A stretch of 64,000 nucleotides of DNA. Origin: Castanea sativa. Taxonomy: Eukaryota > Streptophyta > Magnoliopsida > Fagales > Fagaceae. Position 1 is the first letter of the stretch. Every line of letters starts with the position of its first letter. The stretch spans positions 68,794,757 through 68,858,756 of the forward strand of contig NC_134023.1 in the NCBI RefSeq assembly GCF_040712315.1. Reading direction: 5' to 3'. A model generated the notes under the pieces. The model did not search any database. It saw only the letters and a program-made list of their open reading frames with translations, and had not been told where the DNA came from. Both the position numbers and the translations under genes were made by a program. Positions 23,636 through 33,662 of the stretch are shown in pieces.

Positions 23636-26600
23636 TCACATCACACAATCAAATGGGTTGAATTTAACAATTGGAAGGCATTTAAGTGGATGAGCCTTGT
23701 GAATAAAAGCGCCTTTTGAAACTTCAGTATTAACCTTAGCCTGATTCTCTCCTCCATCTCCAACCACTTCCCAATTGAAACATTGAACCATGGTTGCAAC
23801 TGCCATATTTACCATGCTCAATCCTAACTTTGAACCAGGGCAAGCTCTCCTCCCTGCCCCAAAAGAAAGAAAAGAAAAGGTTTCATTGTGTTTAGATTTC
23901 ATACTTTCTTGTTTTTCAGAGGAAACCAAAAATCTCTCTGGTTGGAACTCATTTGGATTGTCCCATAATTCTGGATCTCTCATTATGACATACAGATTGA
24001 TTAACACCACGGTTTCTTGGGGTATTTCAAAGCCTCCAATTTCGCAATTTTGACGACATTTTCTTGTTGTCACAGGCAATGGTGGATATAGTCGTAGTGT
24101 TTCTTTTACAACTGCTTGCAAGTAGGGGAGATTCTCAACATCTGATTCGTCAACTAGTCTAGTACTACCAACCACTGAATTTATCTCCTCTCTAACCTTG
24201 TTGAATACAGAAGGATGGTTGATTAGCTCAGTTATTGTCCACAGAATGACCTCCGATGTGGTACCAGTACTTCCAATAAAAAGATCCTAGTAAAAGTGCA
24301 ACATTTGAGTAGATGAGAGAACGTAGTAAGATTTGAACCCAATGTAGATAAATCACTAATTTGTATGCTTGAAGTTGTTAAAATTTTTTCTTGCAATTAA
24401 TTTAATTCATACTGAACTAGAGATTAACTTAAACTTATATAAACTGTTTGTCATGTATTACTATGAAAAACTTGTCACAGTTTCTTTGAAGCATAGTCCT
24501 ACTTGAAGTTCTCTAACATATTTTTCTTTTTAGATAGGTAAGTGCAGGCATAAGGAAAGTCTTGATATGGATGTTTGTGATAAAGGAAAGTACTTATATG
24601 GTATGCAACGTGTTGGATTAACAAGTACAGGTCTCTAACAATTTTTGGCCTTCATTATCTGTGGATGTACACACTCACAATTAGGGGTGTCAATATTTGG
24701 GCATGTTAGGTAGCTTTTGGGTTGGGTCATAAATAAGTCAAGTATTCAATCACCCATTTATCCATTTATAACACATATAAATATAAATTAAATATCCATT
24801 ACTCAACTAACCCATTATAATTTGGGCAGGACTCAACCCACCCTTATAACTCATTATTAGATTTATATATATACTTACAAATAACAAAAACTTCTAAATT
24901 ACCAAAATATATTTCACTAAAAAGAATTATTACCGAAACACGCACATGTGTTTTTACCTTTTTTTTTTTGAAAACTAATATGCGTTTTCCAAAAAAAAAA
25001 AAAAAAAGGGAAAATTCACCCAATGTTTGGTTTCCAAAAAACCTGAGAAAAAAAAAATTCGAAAATACCCACAGTTGTGTTTGAGAAAACTGATATATCC
25101 ACTATAAAACAAAAGTAAACTTCACACACAGATGGGTTTCTAAGAAAACTGATAAAAAAACAAAAGAAAAATTCACTTTTTGACTTCAATCTTACACACA
25201 ATTCCAATTTAAGAGTGAAAATCAATCAAATACTCAAGTTAAATTTAGAGTAGGCTTTATTTTGATATGTTTTCTCAGATCTGACAAAGTTTCACAATTT
25301 TCTCACCACATTTTCTCTAAAACAAAACATGTCAATAATAAAATAAAATAAAAGAATATAAAAAATTCAGAACCTCTTGAAAAGATTGAGAAGGCTTCGC
25401 CCATGAATCAATTACAAGAAAATATCAACCAATTGTTGAGCAAAATGTGCTCTTCTTCTAGAGAATCCTCTATCTCTTAACTTAACCATAATTTTCTAAA
25501 CTAATTTTTCTCTTCTTTCCCAACTGAATCAAGAGGTAATCAACAAATTTCCATGAAATTCAGCTAAGGAAATGTGAAAAAGAAGCCCCAACAAAATCAA
25601 TGAGAAAAAAGAACAAAGGATGTCTAGCAACTAGGTTGGTTCACTTGGTTGCTGGGTTAAGTTAGGGATTTATCTTTTATTTTCTTTTTAATGTATTAAG
25701 TTTTACATGGTTTAGTGGGTACTTAGTGGATTTATCCATTAAAACCCATTTAACCCAAGTGTTTAATTAAGGGTCAAGACATACGCAAATTAGGTGGGTC
25801 ATAGTTGAGTTAATGGATTTTGGTAAAATTTGCCACCTTTACTCACAATACACACACACACACACACCCAAATTGCACAAAAAAAGTCCACGCCCTCTCA
25901 CAAGTTTTATATTGTAGTGTATTTTAAGTAAACTGAAATATGAGTGGTGTGCAATTTTTTTGTTTTTTTGTAAAACTTGGTGTCCTTAGTAAAACTACAT
26001 TTCTTCAATGTCACACGTGTCTATATATATGTGTGTTATCTCCAATGAGTCATGGTTTTGGAACTCTTTTTTTTTTTTCTCCTTTTTAGGCCAATTTAAC
26101 AATTTCCAAGGTTAATGGATTGAATTAAAACAGTGTAAATTAAAGCACGGCCTAATAGAATTTTTTTACCTTTCAATTTGTTGTTCCTATAAACTAAGAA
26201 AGGGAACCAGCCGTTAATTGAAGGCCTAAAGAAAAAATAAAAATAAGAAAAAACTTACAGTTAAAAAAGCCTTGATATTGCTTCTGGTCATTTTGACCTC
26301 AGCCTTGCCATCTCGATACACCTTCAATAATATATCAATAAAATCTTGAGTGTCTTTCTTCCCAATCTGATCTTCATGCTCCTTCAACATCCCTTCCAAG
26401 ATCTCATCAATCTTTAACTGTTCTGTTATGGCTTGCTTTCCAAACAACCAGAAACCCAATATACCAAAGGGTCCCAAAATATTTCCAAAAAATACCTTTG
26501 AACCAACCGTAAAGATGTCTTTCATTATCTTTCTAATCCTTTCAGCTTCATCACCTTTCTCTGAACAACTTGTGCTTGCCGTCATCGTACACAACATATT

Positions 26601-27149
26601 ATTTGTTAGCTTCATAAGCTCAACACCCAAATCAACAACCTCTTTCCGCTTGGCACTCTCAAAAACGTTTTGCAAAAAACGTGCAAGTTCTTTCTCTCGA
26701 ACCGCCCGAGACCTTTCAAGATGACCAGTTGAAAGAAGTTCCGTGTTGCACAATTTCTTGACGAACCGCCAATAATCACCATATGGTGCACTGAAAAATC
26801 CAGAGTTTCCATACGGTATCTTCTCTGAGAAAGCAATCTCTTGGTGATCCGCGAAAGAAAGATCATGAGTTTTAAATATTTCAGTGCTCACTGAGGGCGA
26901 TGAAACCACAATGAATTGAGCGAAACCAATGCGGAGATTGAAAATAGGGCCATATTGGGTCGAGAGCTTTTGCAAGGATCTGTGAATTGATGGCCCAATG
27001 AGGTGGAGATGACCAATAACTGGTAAAGTTGGTGGGCTTGGAGGGAGTTTCTTGAGAGGCTTGTTGAAAATAAATTGATACAAAAGAGTTGTGAGGAACA
27101 AGAGGAGGAAGCAAACCAAGTAGTATTGGTTATCAGTCATGGTGACCAT
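23636..27149 (-). CDS. cytochrome P450 (A-type, CYP71 clan; CYP93/CYP705/CYP712-like), intact copy B
   Basis: Haem-thiolate monooxygenase, expected to be anchored in the ER membrane and fed electrons by P450 reductase; substrate unknown. Two exons, 26259-27149 and 23636-24286, joined in phase 0 through an ACT|GTAAGT donor and a TTTTACTAG|GAT acceptor, give 513 residues, the normal plant length. Residues about 9-29 form the membrane anchor and 35-46 the proline hinge (LPPSPPTLPVIG). Also visible are the C-helix YWRFVKKL, K-helix E359-R362 (KETLRLYPP), FQPERF at 411-416 and the haem loop FGAGRRACPG at 439-448 with Cys446 as ligand. The I-helix motif is GSTGTT (302-307) where A/G-G-x-D/E-T-T is usual, so the acidic residue is Gly; copy A shares this. 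The CKGDE-like stretch after the anchor resembles CYP705-type proteins, but the family name is tentative. No stop or frameshift was seen. Start: first Met of the frame, about 35 nt below a TATA-like site. Confidence 0.88.
24287..26258 (-). other. intron of P450 copy B
   Basis: Length 1972 bp. Its 3' part (to about 24640) matches the copy A intron. It carries a hAT-type insertion (24682-25841) that copy A lacks, and a segment (about 25866-26010) inverted relative to copy A. Confidence 0.8.
24682..25841. mobile_element. hAT-type non-autonomous element in the P450 copy B intron
   Basis: Ends TAGGGGTGTCAA and TTTGCCACCTTTA are imperfect inverted repeats of the AGGGGTGGCAAAT type found on plant hAT elements. 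A perfect 8-bp target duplication CTCACAAT flanks it (24674-24681 and 25842-25849). The 1160-bp interior has no transposase-like frame. Confidence 0.8.
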
Positions 27150-27175
27150 AGCTTGTAGTATTCTCTATCAACCTT

Positions 27176-27195
27176 ACAGTTATATATAATTCAAC
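27176..27195 (-). promoter_or_regulatory. TATA-like box of P450 copy B
   Basis: Read with the gene, GAATTATATATAAC lies about 30-40 nt before the start codon at 27149. The matching position in copy A has TATTTATAA. The short distance implies a very short leader. Confidence 0.5.
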
Positions 27196-27525
27196 TAATC
27201 CTTCTATACAGTCAGTTAAGGATATTACATAATAAAAACATCATTATTATAATAAATTTTTATTTAATTTTAGTTTGTCTATTTTATATTAATTAAACAT
27301 TTCAGGAAAAATTATATCTAAAACATGTAGAATGGGAACTCCCATCCACAAACCATATTACATAGCCATCATATATTATTACTATGCCATGTACCATATG
27401 CTATTGCTTGCAACTATCAACAAACTCAAATAAAACCTACTATTTTCCTTTGTAGGGTTGGGAAGCTATGACTCACTGTGGTCTCCCTGCACCCTAGCAT
27501 GGCTCCAAATCCAGCGGGTTTTAAG

Positions 27526-27624
27526 CTTGAGAAGCTTGTTAAAAATAAATTGAAACAAAAGAGTTGTGAGGAACAAGAGGAGGAAGCAAACCGTGTAGTA
27601 TTGGTTATTAGTCATGGTGACCAT
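27526..27624 (-). pseudogene. P450 N-terminal fragment (5' duplicate of copy B)
   Basis: From the ATG at 27624 it encodes about 30 residues near-identical to the copy B anchor (MVTMTNNQYYTVCFLLLF, then LFQFIFNKLL), then leaves P450 similarity at the duplication junction before the proline hinge. It cannot encode an enzyme. If transcribed from its own TATA copy, it would read through toward the real gene. Confidence 0.8.
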
Positions 27625-28109
27625 AGCTTGTAGTATTCTCTATCAGCCTTAGAGTTATATAAATTCAACTAATCCTCCTATACAGTCAGTTAAGGATATT
27701 ACATAATAAAAAACATCATTATTATAATCACTTTTTATTTATTTTAGTTTGTCTATTTTATATTAATTTAAAATTTCAGGAAAAATTATATTTTACTCCT
27801 TAAATTATGACTATTTTGTGCTTAACCCATAAACTATGCAAATGCACAATTTATAATTTATCCCCCCCTAAACTATTAGTAATAACTATAGGAGTTCAAA
27901 CCCAGTAAAACATGTAGAATGGGAACTCCCATCCACAAACCATATTACTTAGCCGTCATATATTATTGCTATGCGTTGTACCATGCGCTATTGCTGGCAA
28001 CTATCAACAAACTCAAATAAAACCCACTAGTGTGCTTTGTGGGGTTCAGAAGCTATGACTCACCGTGGTCTTCCTGCACCTCAACATAGCTCTAAACCTA
28101 GTGGGTAGG

Positions 28110-28241
28110 GTGCTATGATGGTTACGCCCAAGTAGGATTGCCACGTTAATCATCCCTATCCTTTTTTGTTCATTAAAAAAAAAAAAAAAAAACAACAACA
28201 ACAACAATAACAACAACAAAAAACTCAAATAAAAGCCACCA

Positions 28242-28297
<56 letters not shown>

Positions 28298-28537
28298 GTC
28301 TTATTTTTCTTCTTCTGATCTAATCACTATGAGTACCCTGTACTTCTCTGTGTCCCAAAGCTCTTCTACAAGGTGCTCTCTCTCTCAATAATTCTTATCT
28401 GAAAGAGCTAGTTTGCTGAAGTTTTAGGACATGGGTATTGGATTACTTTGTGTTTTGGCAGGGATTTGCCACATATGTATATTTTTCTTATATCAAATTG
28501 ATAATTACTCTAATTTTTTTTTTCCTTTCGGGGATAC
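28110..28537. other. intergenic with (CT)n microsatellite
   Basis: Contains poly-A/CAA repeats (28168-28220) and about 24 CT units at 28246-28294. No gene. Confidence 0.6.
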
Positions 28538-28885
28538 AGATGAAAAATAAAAACTATAAACACTATAGAAAAATAATTTTTAAATGTGTGAATAGTGTCA
28601 TGTGACCCATTTTTAATGAAAAAATTGCTAAAAAATGAAGTTTGTGGGTCTGTGAACAGTGCACAAGACCCACTAGTATGCTAAAAAGTAAAAAATCACA
28701 GCTAAAAAAAAGAAAAAAAAGAAAAAAAAAAGAAAGGCGTGAAACACCAGCTTTGCACTGTTCATAAGCCTAAATGCACTATTCATGGACAATTAACAGT
28801 GCAAGAGGCACTGTCCAAGGGAAAAAAAAAAAAAGGCTGAAACGCATTTTCAACAAAATGTGGACGCAATAATCTGAAAACAAAC
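28538..28885. mobile_element. diverged copy of the TTTGGATACAG-type MITE
   Basis: Shares AATAATTTTTAAATGTGTGAATAGTG and AAGTTTGTGGGTC words with the better copy at 33343-33662. Ends are decayed. Confidence 0.55.
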
Positions 28886-29328
28886 AGATACTTCATCTAA
28901 AAAAAACTATGGTGAGGGACAATAAATTCACAGCCGTAGCCCACTCCTCGTTGAGCATTAGCATTGGGTCGTATAAAACCCCCCACGTTGCTTTTTTATC
29001 CACCAATTCCATAAAAACAAGCTCTAGTCGGGTTGCTATATTTAAAAATATTTGCAACCCAACTAGAGTAAGGATGTATAAATACAACCTCACTATAGAA
29101 ATCGCTTGGCTTTTCTATTATTATTTTGCTTGTCACTTTGCCCTCTCTCCTTCTCTCATTATATAAAGTAGTGTTTATATTATTTTAGTTGATAGTTTGT
29201 ATTATTTTACTGGGTTGTATATAAAAGTAAGAACTAGGATGTTGGATGTATTGTAAAATGAGTTGTTAAAATAGATAAAGTGGTATTTAAGGATGTAAAA
29301 TAGGTTTGTTTTGCATCCCTGGATGCTA
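28886..29328. other. intergenic with MITE-like stretch
   Basis: The part from about 29160 to 29340 (AAAATAGATAAAGTGGT ... GGATGCTAGTGCTCTAAC) resembles the small MITE at 47860-48252. No gene. Confidence 0.4.
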
Positions 29329-30484
29329 GTGCTCTAACTAATGCTAATTTGGAGTATGTAAGCCTCTTAATTAATTCTTAACTTATTTTGGAGATAAGGT
29401 AAAGTACTGGAAATTAATTCTTAATTAATTTTTAAGTCAGCTAGAAGTGGGCTAGGAATTTCCATGAGTAAGGTGAAATGCTATCTCTACAATAATTTCA
29501 TAACAAATCTTATGTGATAAGTTGTTATAAGTTCTAATTTAATCTCATCACTATAATTACTTTTTTACCCACCAATAACAACCCACCACATAAAAATTAT
29601 TGTGAAAATATTGTGTACATGACATTTTTCTTAACTTATGAATAACTCTTATACAGCTTTTTGTTATAATAAAAAAAAAGGGTAAGTAAGGATAATTTTA
29701 CTGAAATAGAAAGAGGACCGGAGGGAAGTAGCCCATCACCATCTAAAGAGCCCAAGAGGGTAACTCTTATCATTGCTATTGTAGCTTAGGCTCAATTCCA
29801 TATTCCATTTTATCTTTATCTTGTAGAAACATATTTGTACGATTAGACATCTATTTCTATATCTTTATATAATATAAAAGCAAAATGTATGGCTTTTTGT
29901 TGATCATTCCCTATTGCGCTATGTGATTATATTTATGTCACGCATACATTTAAAAATACCGAACAGTTGTGTCTTCTCATTTTGTTAGTTAAGTTTTAAT
30001 ATCTACTTACCGTTTCACATAAGATGTATATATTAAAAAAAAAATAGTCATTAAGAAGAAAAACATTGGTAAGGCATAGTGAAGAGAATGAGAAATCTGA
30101 GAAAAAAAGCATTTGTAAGGCATGTAACGAAACCGTTCAGTATTATTGTTGCTACCATTGGTGTGGCTTGATTCTTGGACCTTTTCACTATTTAACGAAA
30201 AAAAAAAAGTGACTAACAAATAGTAATTTTGGAGAAATTGAGAAGAAGTTACCAAATGAAGAAATTGTTCTATATAATTGTTGCTACTGTTGATGTAACT
30301 TGATTCTTGGACCTTTTCACTATTTAACAATAAATAAATAAAACAACTTACAAATAGCAATTTTTGAGAAAACCCATAGATTTTTTGTGTTTCTAAAAAA
30401 GATAAAAGAGAAGAAGTTACCAAATTAATATGAATCATTATTTATACCCAAAGGATTATAACCGTTAAACAGACACATTGTCAT

Positions 30485-30690
30485 TTAATAGGCACTTTTT
30501 TTGGTCAATAGACATCTTTTAATTCAATAGGCACATTTTTTGTCAATAGGCACATTTTTTGTCAATAGACACATTTTTTCATTCAATAAGCACATTTTTG
30601 TTATATAGGCACATTTGCAATCAATAGGCACATTTTTCGTTCAATAGGCATATTTTCGGTTGATAAACACATTTTCTTTCAATAAGCACT
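30485..30690 (+). repeat. array of CAATAGGCACATTTTTT-like short units
   Basis: About ten imperfect units of roughly 17-22 bp (TCAATAGGCACATTTT variants). A shorter array of the same phrase is at 31985-32160. Confidence 0.8.
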
Positions 30691-30730
30691 TGTATGTATA
30701 TATGTATGTATGTATATTACAACCTATCTT

Positions 30731-30776
30731 ATATATATATATATATACACATACACACACACACACATACATACAA
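30731..30776. repeat. (TA)n(CA)n microsatellite
   Basis: Compound TA / CA run inside the Helitron. Confidence 0.85.
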
Positions 30777-30803
30777 TACAAACTAAACTTAAGGCGCAAC
30801 ATT

Positions 30804-31759
30804 CAGGCTCGACTCAACAACTTTGAGGGCTTTAGGCAAAAATTTTAAGCGTGCCTTTTTATATATTTAGATATTAGTTAAATAATATTTATTGATTTTT
30901 TTATTTAAAATATATTTTTCTTACTTTTTGACATGGAAAATTACTAATTAAGTTTTTCTATTTAAGTCCCTTTAATTTTTTTTTTCAATTAATAATATGG
31001 CTAATCCAATTAATCTTTCTTGTGACAAAGTAAATCTTAAATAAGATTTTATTAATTTTAGTTTTGAAAAACTTCTTTCTGTAGATGCAATCATAACAGG
31101 TATTGCTAATAATATTCTTTAAGCAATATATGCATTTGGAAAGAATCTAGCCTTTTTAAATAATTAAGTACATTAATTGGAGTATTTTTATCTATTTACA
31201 TAATTAAGAACAACAAATTAGTATCACTATAATATAAATAGGTTGATATAACATGCATCAAATTATTAATTGATGTGATAACTTATAATAATTGATAAGG
31301 TAAAAAGTAATAGTATAAAAGATAGGTGTAAAATGTAGTGGGTGTGTGCCTATGCTATAAGTATACATTGAGATTTAGTGTGGGCCGGGGTAAGTGTGTG
31401 TGGGGCCAGCTAGCCAGCTGTGAGCTGTGGTGTGGCTATGGCCTTTGTGCAGTACCTGTGTGCTAGTGTGCTATCCTGTCATTGATGTCAACTATGTGCA
31501 CAATGGGCCTTTTTAATCTTTTGAAACAGTAATACAATGGGCCTTTTTAATCTTTTGTATTTTAAGATACAATAGAGCTTTTAATGCATTCTATTGACAA
31601 ATAAAATGATTAAAAAAAAGTTTTTAATTAAAATATATAGATAAATATTTTATATATATATATATATATATAATTCTTCATTTTCACAAGTGGGAGACTT
31701 TTTTTATTTAGGGACCTTAGGCAATTGCATCAGTTGCATCTATAGTTGAGTCGGCTCTA
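30804..31759. mobile_element. hAT-like element nested in the Helitron
   Basis: Left end CAGGCTCGACTCAACAAC and right end GTTGAGTCGGCTCTA are imperfect inverted repeats, followed inward by GGGCTTTAGGC / GACCTTAGGC. Flanking 8-mers GCAACATT and AAAACATT are 6/8 identical. Related to the element at 50758-51394. No transposase frame. Confidence 0.55.
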
Positions 31760-32442
31760 AAAACATTAAGTCTCTTATTTCTTTCCACAAAAAACTAATA
31801 AATAAAACATTACTTTTTTCCTGAAACCATCCAGTAACTATTCATGTGCATTGCACGGGTCATCGACTAGTTAATGTCACGTATACATTTAAAAACCATT
31901 CCACTGCTCATCACGCCACATAGTTGTATAAATTAATGCCACGAATACATTTAAAATCGCCGACCAGTTGTGCCTTTTCATTTTTCAATAGGCATGTTTT
32001 TGGTCAATAAATACTTTTCATTCAATAGGCACATTATCAGTCAATAGACATATTTTCATTCAATAGGCACATTTTCGGTCAATAAACACTTTTTCGGTTA
32101 ATAGACACTTTTTGGTATATCCAATATGAAAGGTTATAACCTTTCAATAGGCACCTTTTACTGTGAGTGTGTATGCGCGTGTGTCTATATATATATATAT
32201 CAACATATCTTAAATTAGAGACGCAATATTTTGTCTCTTATTCCTTCCCACAAAAAACTAATAAATAAAACAACATTCTTTTCTTCTACCTAACTAATAA
32301 AAATTGGTGTTATTTCTTTCAGTGTCACTTTTTTTTTTTTTTTTAATTTCATGCATTTTTGCTTACTGCTCCAACTAAAAAATAATGTTTTATTTTTTCC
32401 CTTGAAACTCATCCAGTACCCATTTCTGTGCATCACACAAAT

Positions 32443-32599
32443 GAGTAATTCTTAAATATTCTTGGAATACGGAGAATGGTGCTCCCTCCTTTCACATTCA
32501 TGGTGAGATCCACTTATTAAATTTATAGTGGACCCCACCATAAATGTGAGAGGAGGGAGCACAATTTCTCTGTGCTCCGAAAGCACCTAAGAATTTTCC
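32443..32599. mobile_element. Mutator-type MITE with 9-bp target duplication
   Basis: The 157-bp segment has ~34-bp inverted ends (GAGTAATTCTTAAATATTC at left; CACCTAAGAATTTTCC at right) and a second inner inverted repeat GTGCTCCCTCC. It is flanked by a perfect 9-bp duplication CACACAAAT (32434-32442 and 32600-32608), typical of Mutator elements. It interrupts the 3' end of the Helitron. A related copy lies at 54727-54880. Confidence 0.85.
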
Positions 32600-33022
32600 C
32601 ACACAAATTAGCAACTAGTTGAATAATAAGGTTCCTTTCATTTAATGATATTTAATTTTGGAGGCTTTCTACCAAACTATTTAAGTACGCAATTACATTA
32701 AGCTTTTGAAAAGTGCCGAATTAGTGTCTAGGTATCAAATTAACCAGCTTCCATAAATTCATTTGGTAGATACGTGCGTTAACCATTTCAAGCTATAGAG
32801 TGGGGATAAAGCTAATTATGTCTCCATATTTAGGCATATTAAATTATGTGATTCATTAAATTATTTAAATAAGTTAACTATTAAATAAGTTGTATTCCTA
32901 AATGTATATGTCAATACTCAATTGAGTGTTGACGCGTAATGGGTAGGAGAAAATATTTTCCAAACTGAATTAGTGGTAAACTCTATTCATTATTTATATG
33001 TTACTTGACATTGAATAGAAAA

Positions 33023-33342
33023 CAATGACCTTTATGGAATAGCAAGGGTGCCTGAAAACACAGCGCAAGGAAAAAGGGTATTAGTAAAAATCATTAAGGC
33101 ATCAATGTAGAAAACGGTCTTCTAATAAAAACTACGGGGGAAATCCTATCAACAAAAAAAGTAAGGGGAAAGGAGAAAGATTTTTATTTATTTACGAAAC
33201 AGCAGGAGTAAGGAAGTTAAAAGTAGAGATTTCAATCTCAATGCAGATAGCCTGTTTGGCTTTCCAATTTAGAAGTGTTTTAATTTCACGGTTTGCTTCT
33301 TTATAATCTTACTAAACTCATCATATGTGTTTTGCGCATTTG
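33023..33342. other. intergenic, nothing recognised
   Basis: No gene or clear element. Confidence 0.4.
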
Positions 33343-33662
33343 GGGTCCGTTTGGATACAGCTTATTGCTGAAAACTGAAAGCTGAAAACTGAAAACACTG
33401 TACCAAAATAATTTTTAAATGTGTGAATAGTGCCGTAGGTCCCATTTTCAATTTAAAAAAATCTGAAAAGTGAAGTTTGTGGGTCCCGTGAACAGTACAC
33501 GGGACCCACAGAAGTGCTGAAAAGTCAACAAAATCGGCTACTGTTCATGCACAGTGCATGAACAGTAACCGCTGTCCCCCCTGAATCGTGCATCAGCAGA
33601 AGAAAAAAAAAAAAACGCACAGACGCGGACGTAATAATTTTCATCTGTATCCAAACTCAGCC
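33343..33662. mobile_element. MITE with GGGTCCGTTTGGATACAG ends
   Basis: Left end GGGTCCGTTTGGATACAG and right end CTGTATCCAAACTCAGCC are inverted repeats; TTG occurs at both flanks (33340-33342, 33663-33665). The inside has a palindromic GCATGAACAGT region and GTGGGTCCCGTGAACAG. Relatives at 28538-28885 and 42738-43015. Confidence 0.7.

Larger units (their letters stand above)
27051..28109 (-). repeat. tandem duplication of the P450 copy B promoter and first codons
   Basis: Unit 1 (27051-27525) holds the first ~30 codons of copy B plus upstream sequence. Unit 2 (27526-28109) repeats it 475 bp further upstream, with a second ATG at 27624 and words ATGGTGACCATAGCTTGTAG and GTCAGTTAAGGATATTACAT shared. 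Unit 2 carries an extra ~110 bp near 27795-27905 that is absent from unit 1. Confidence 0.88.
29850..32618 (+). mobile_element. Helitron (composite), exact ends
   Basis: Begins TCTATTTCTATATC and ends GCAACTAG, the TC and CTAG ends of a Helitron, inserted between A and T without target duplication. Removing it restores GATTAGACA|TTGAATAATAA, which is exactly the empty site kept in the paralogous copy at 19186/19187. A second complete-looking Helitron 3' end lies inside at 31846-31870: a GTGCATTGCAC hairpin followed by CTAG and T. The 2769-bp unit also holds a hAT-like element, a MITE and short-phrase repeats. No Rep/helicase gene is present, so it is non-autonomous. Confidence 0.85.
29329..33022 (+). 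repeat. second copy of the P450 copy C upstream region, split by a Helitron
   Basis: 29329-29849 and 32619-33022 align in order with 18684-19800. The copy stops before the P450 start codon equivalent, so only the upstream part was duplicated or retained here. Confidence 0.85.

Noticed and set aside
26428..27114. Plus-strand and alternate-frame open frames over P450 exon 1
   Set aside because: They are shadows of the real minus-strand P450 coding sequence. The same applies to frames at 11643-11900, 15154-15652, 23790-24053 and 19837-20503.
30007..30438. 143-codon minus-strand frame inside the Helitron with a repeated LNSEKVQESS phrase
   Set aside because: The repeat comes from a ~130-bp non-coding tandem repeat (ACTTGATTCTTGGACC words). 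There is no family resemblance and no Helitron Rep/helicase motif.
30485..30690. CRISPR-like array
   Set aside because: Units are short, imperfect and adjacent without unique spacers, and the genome is plant nuclear.
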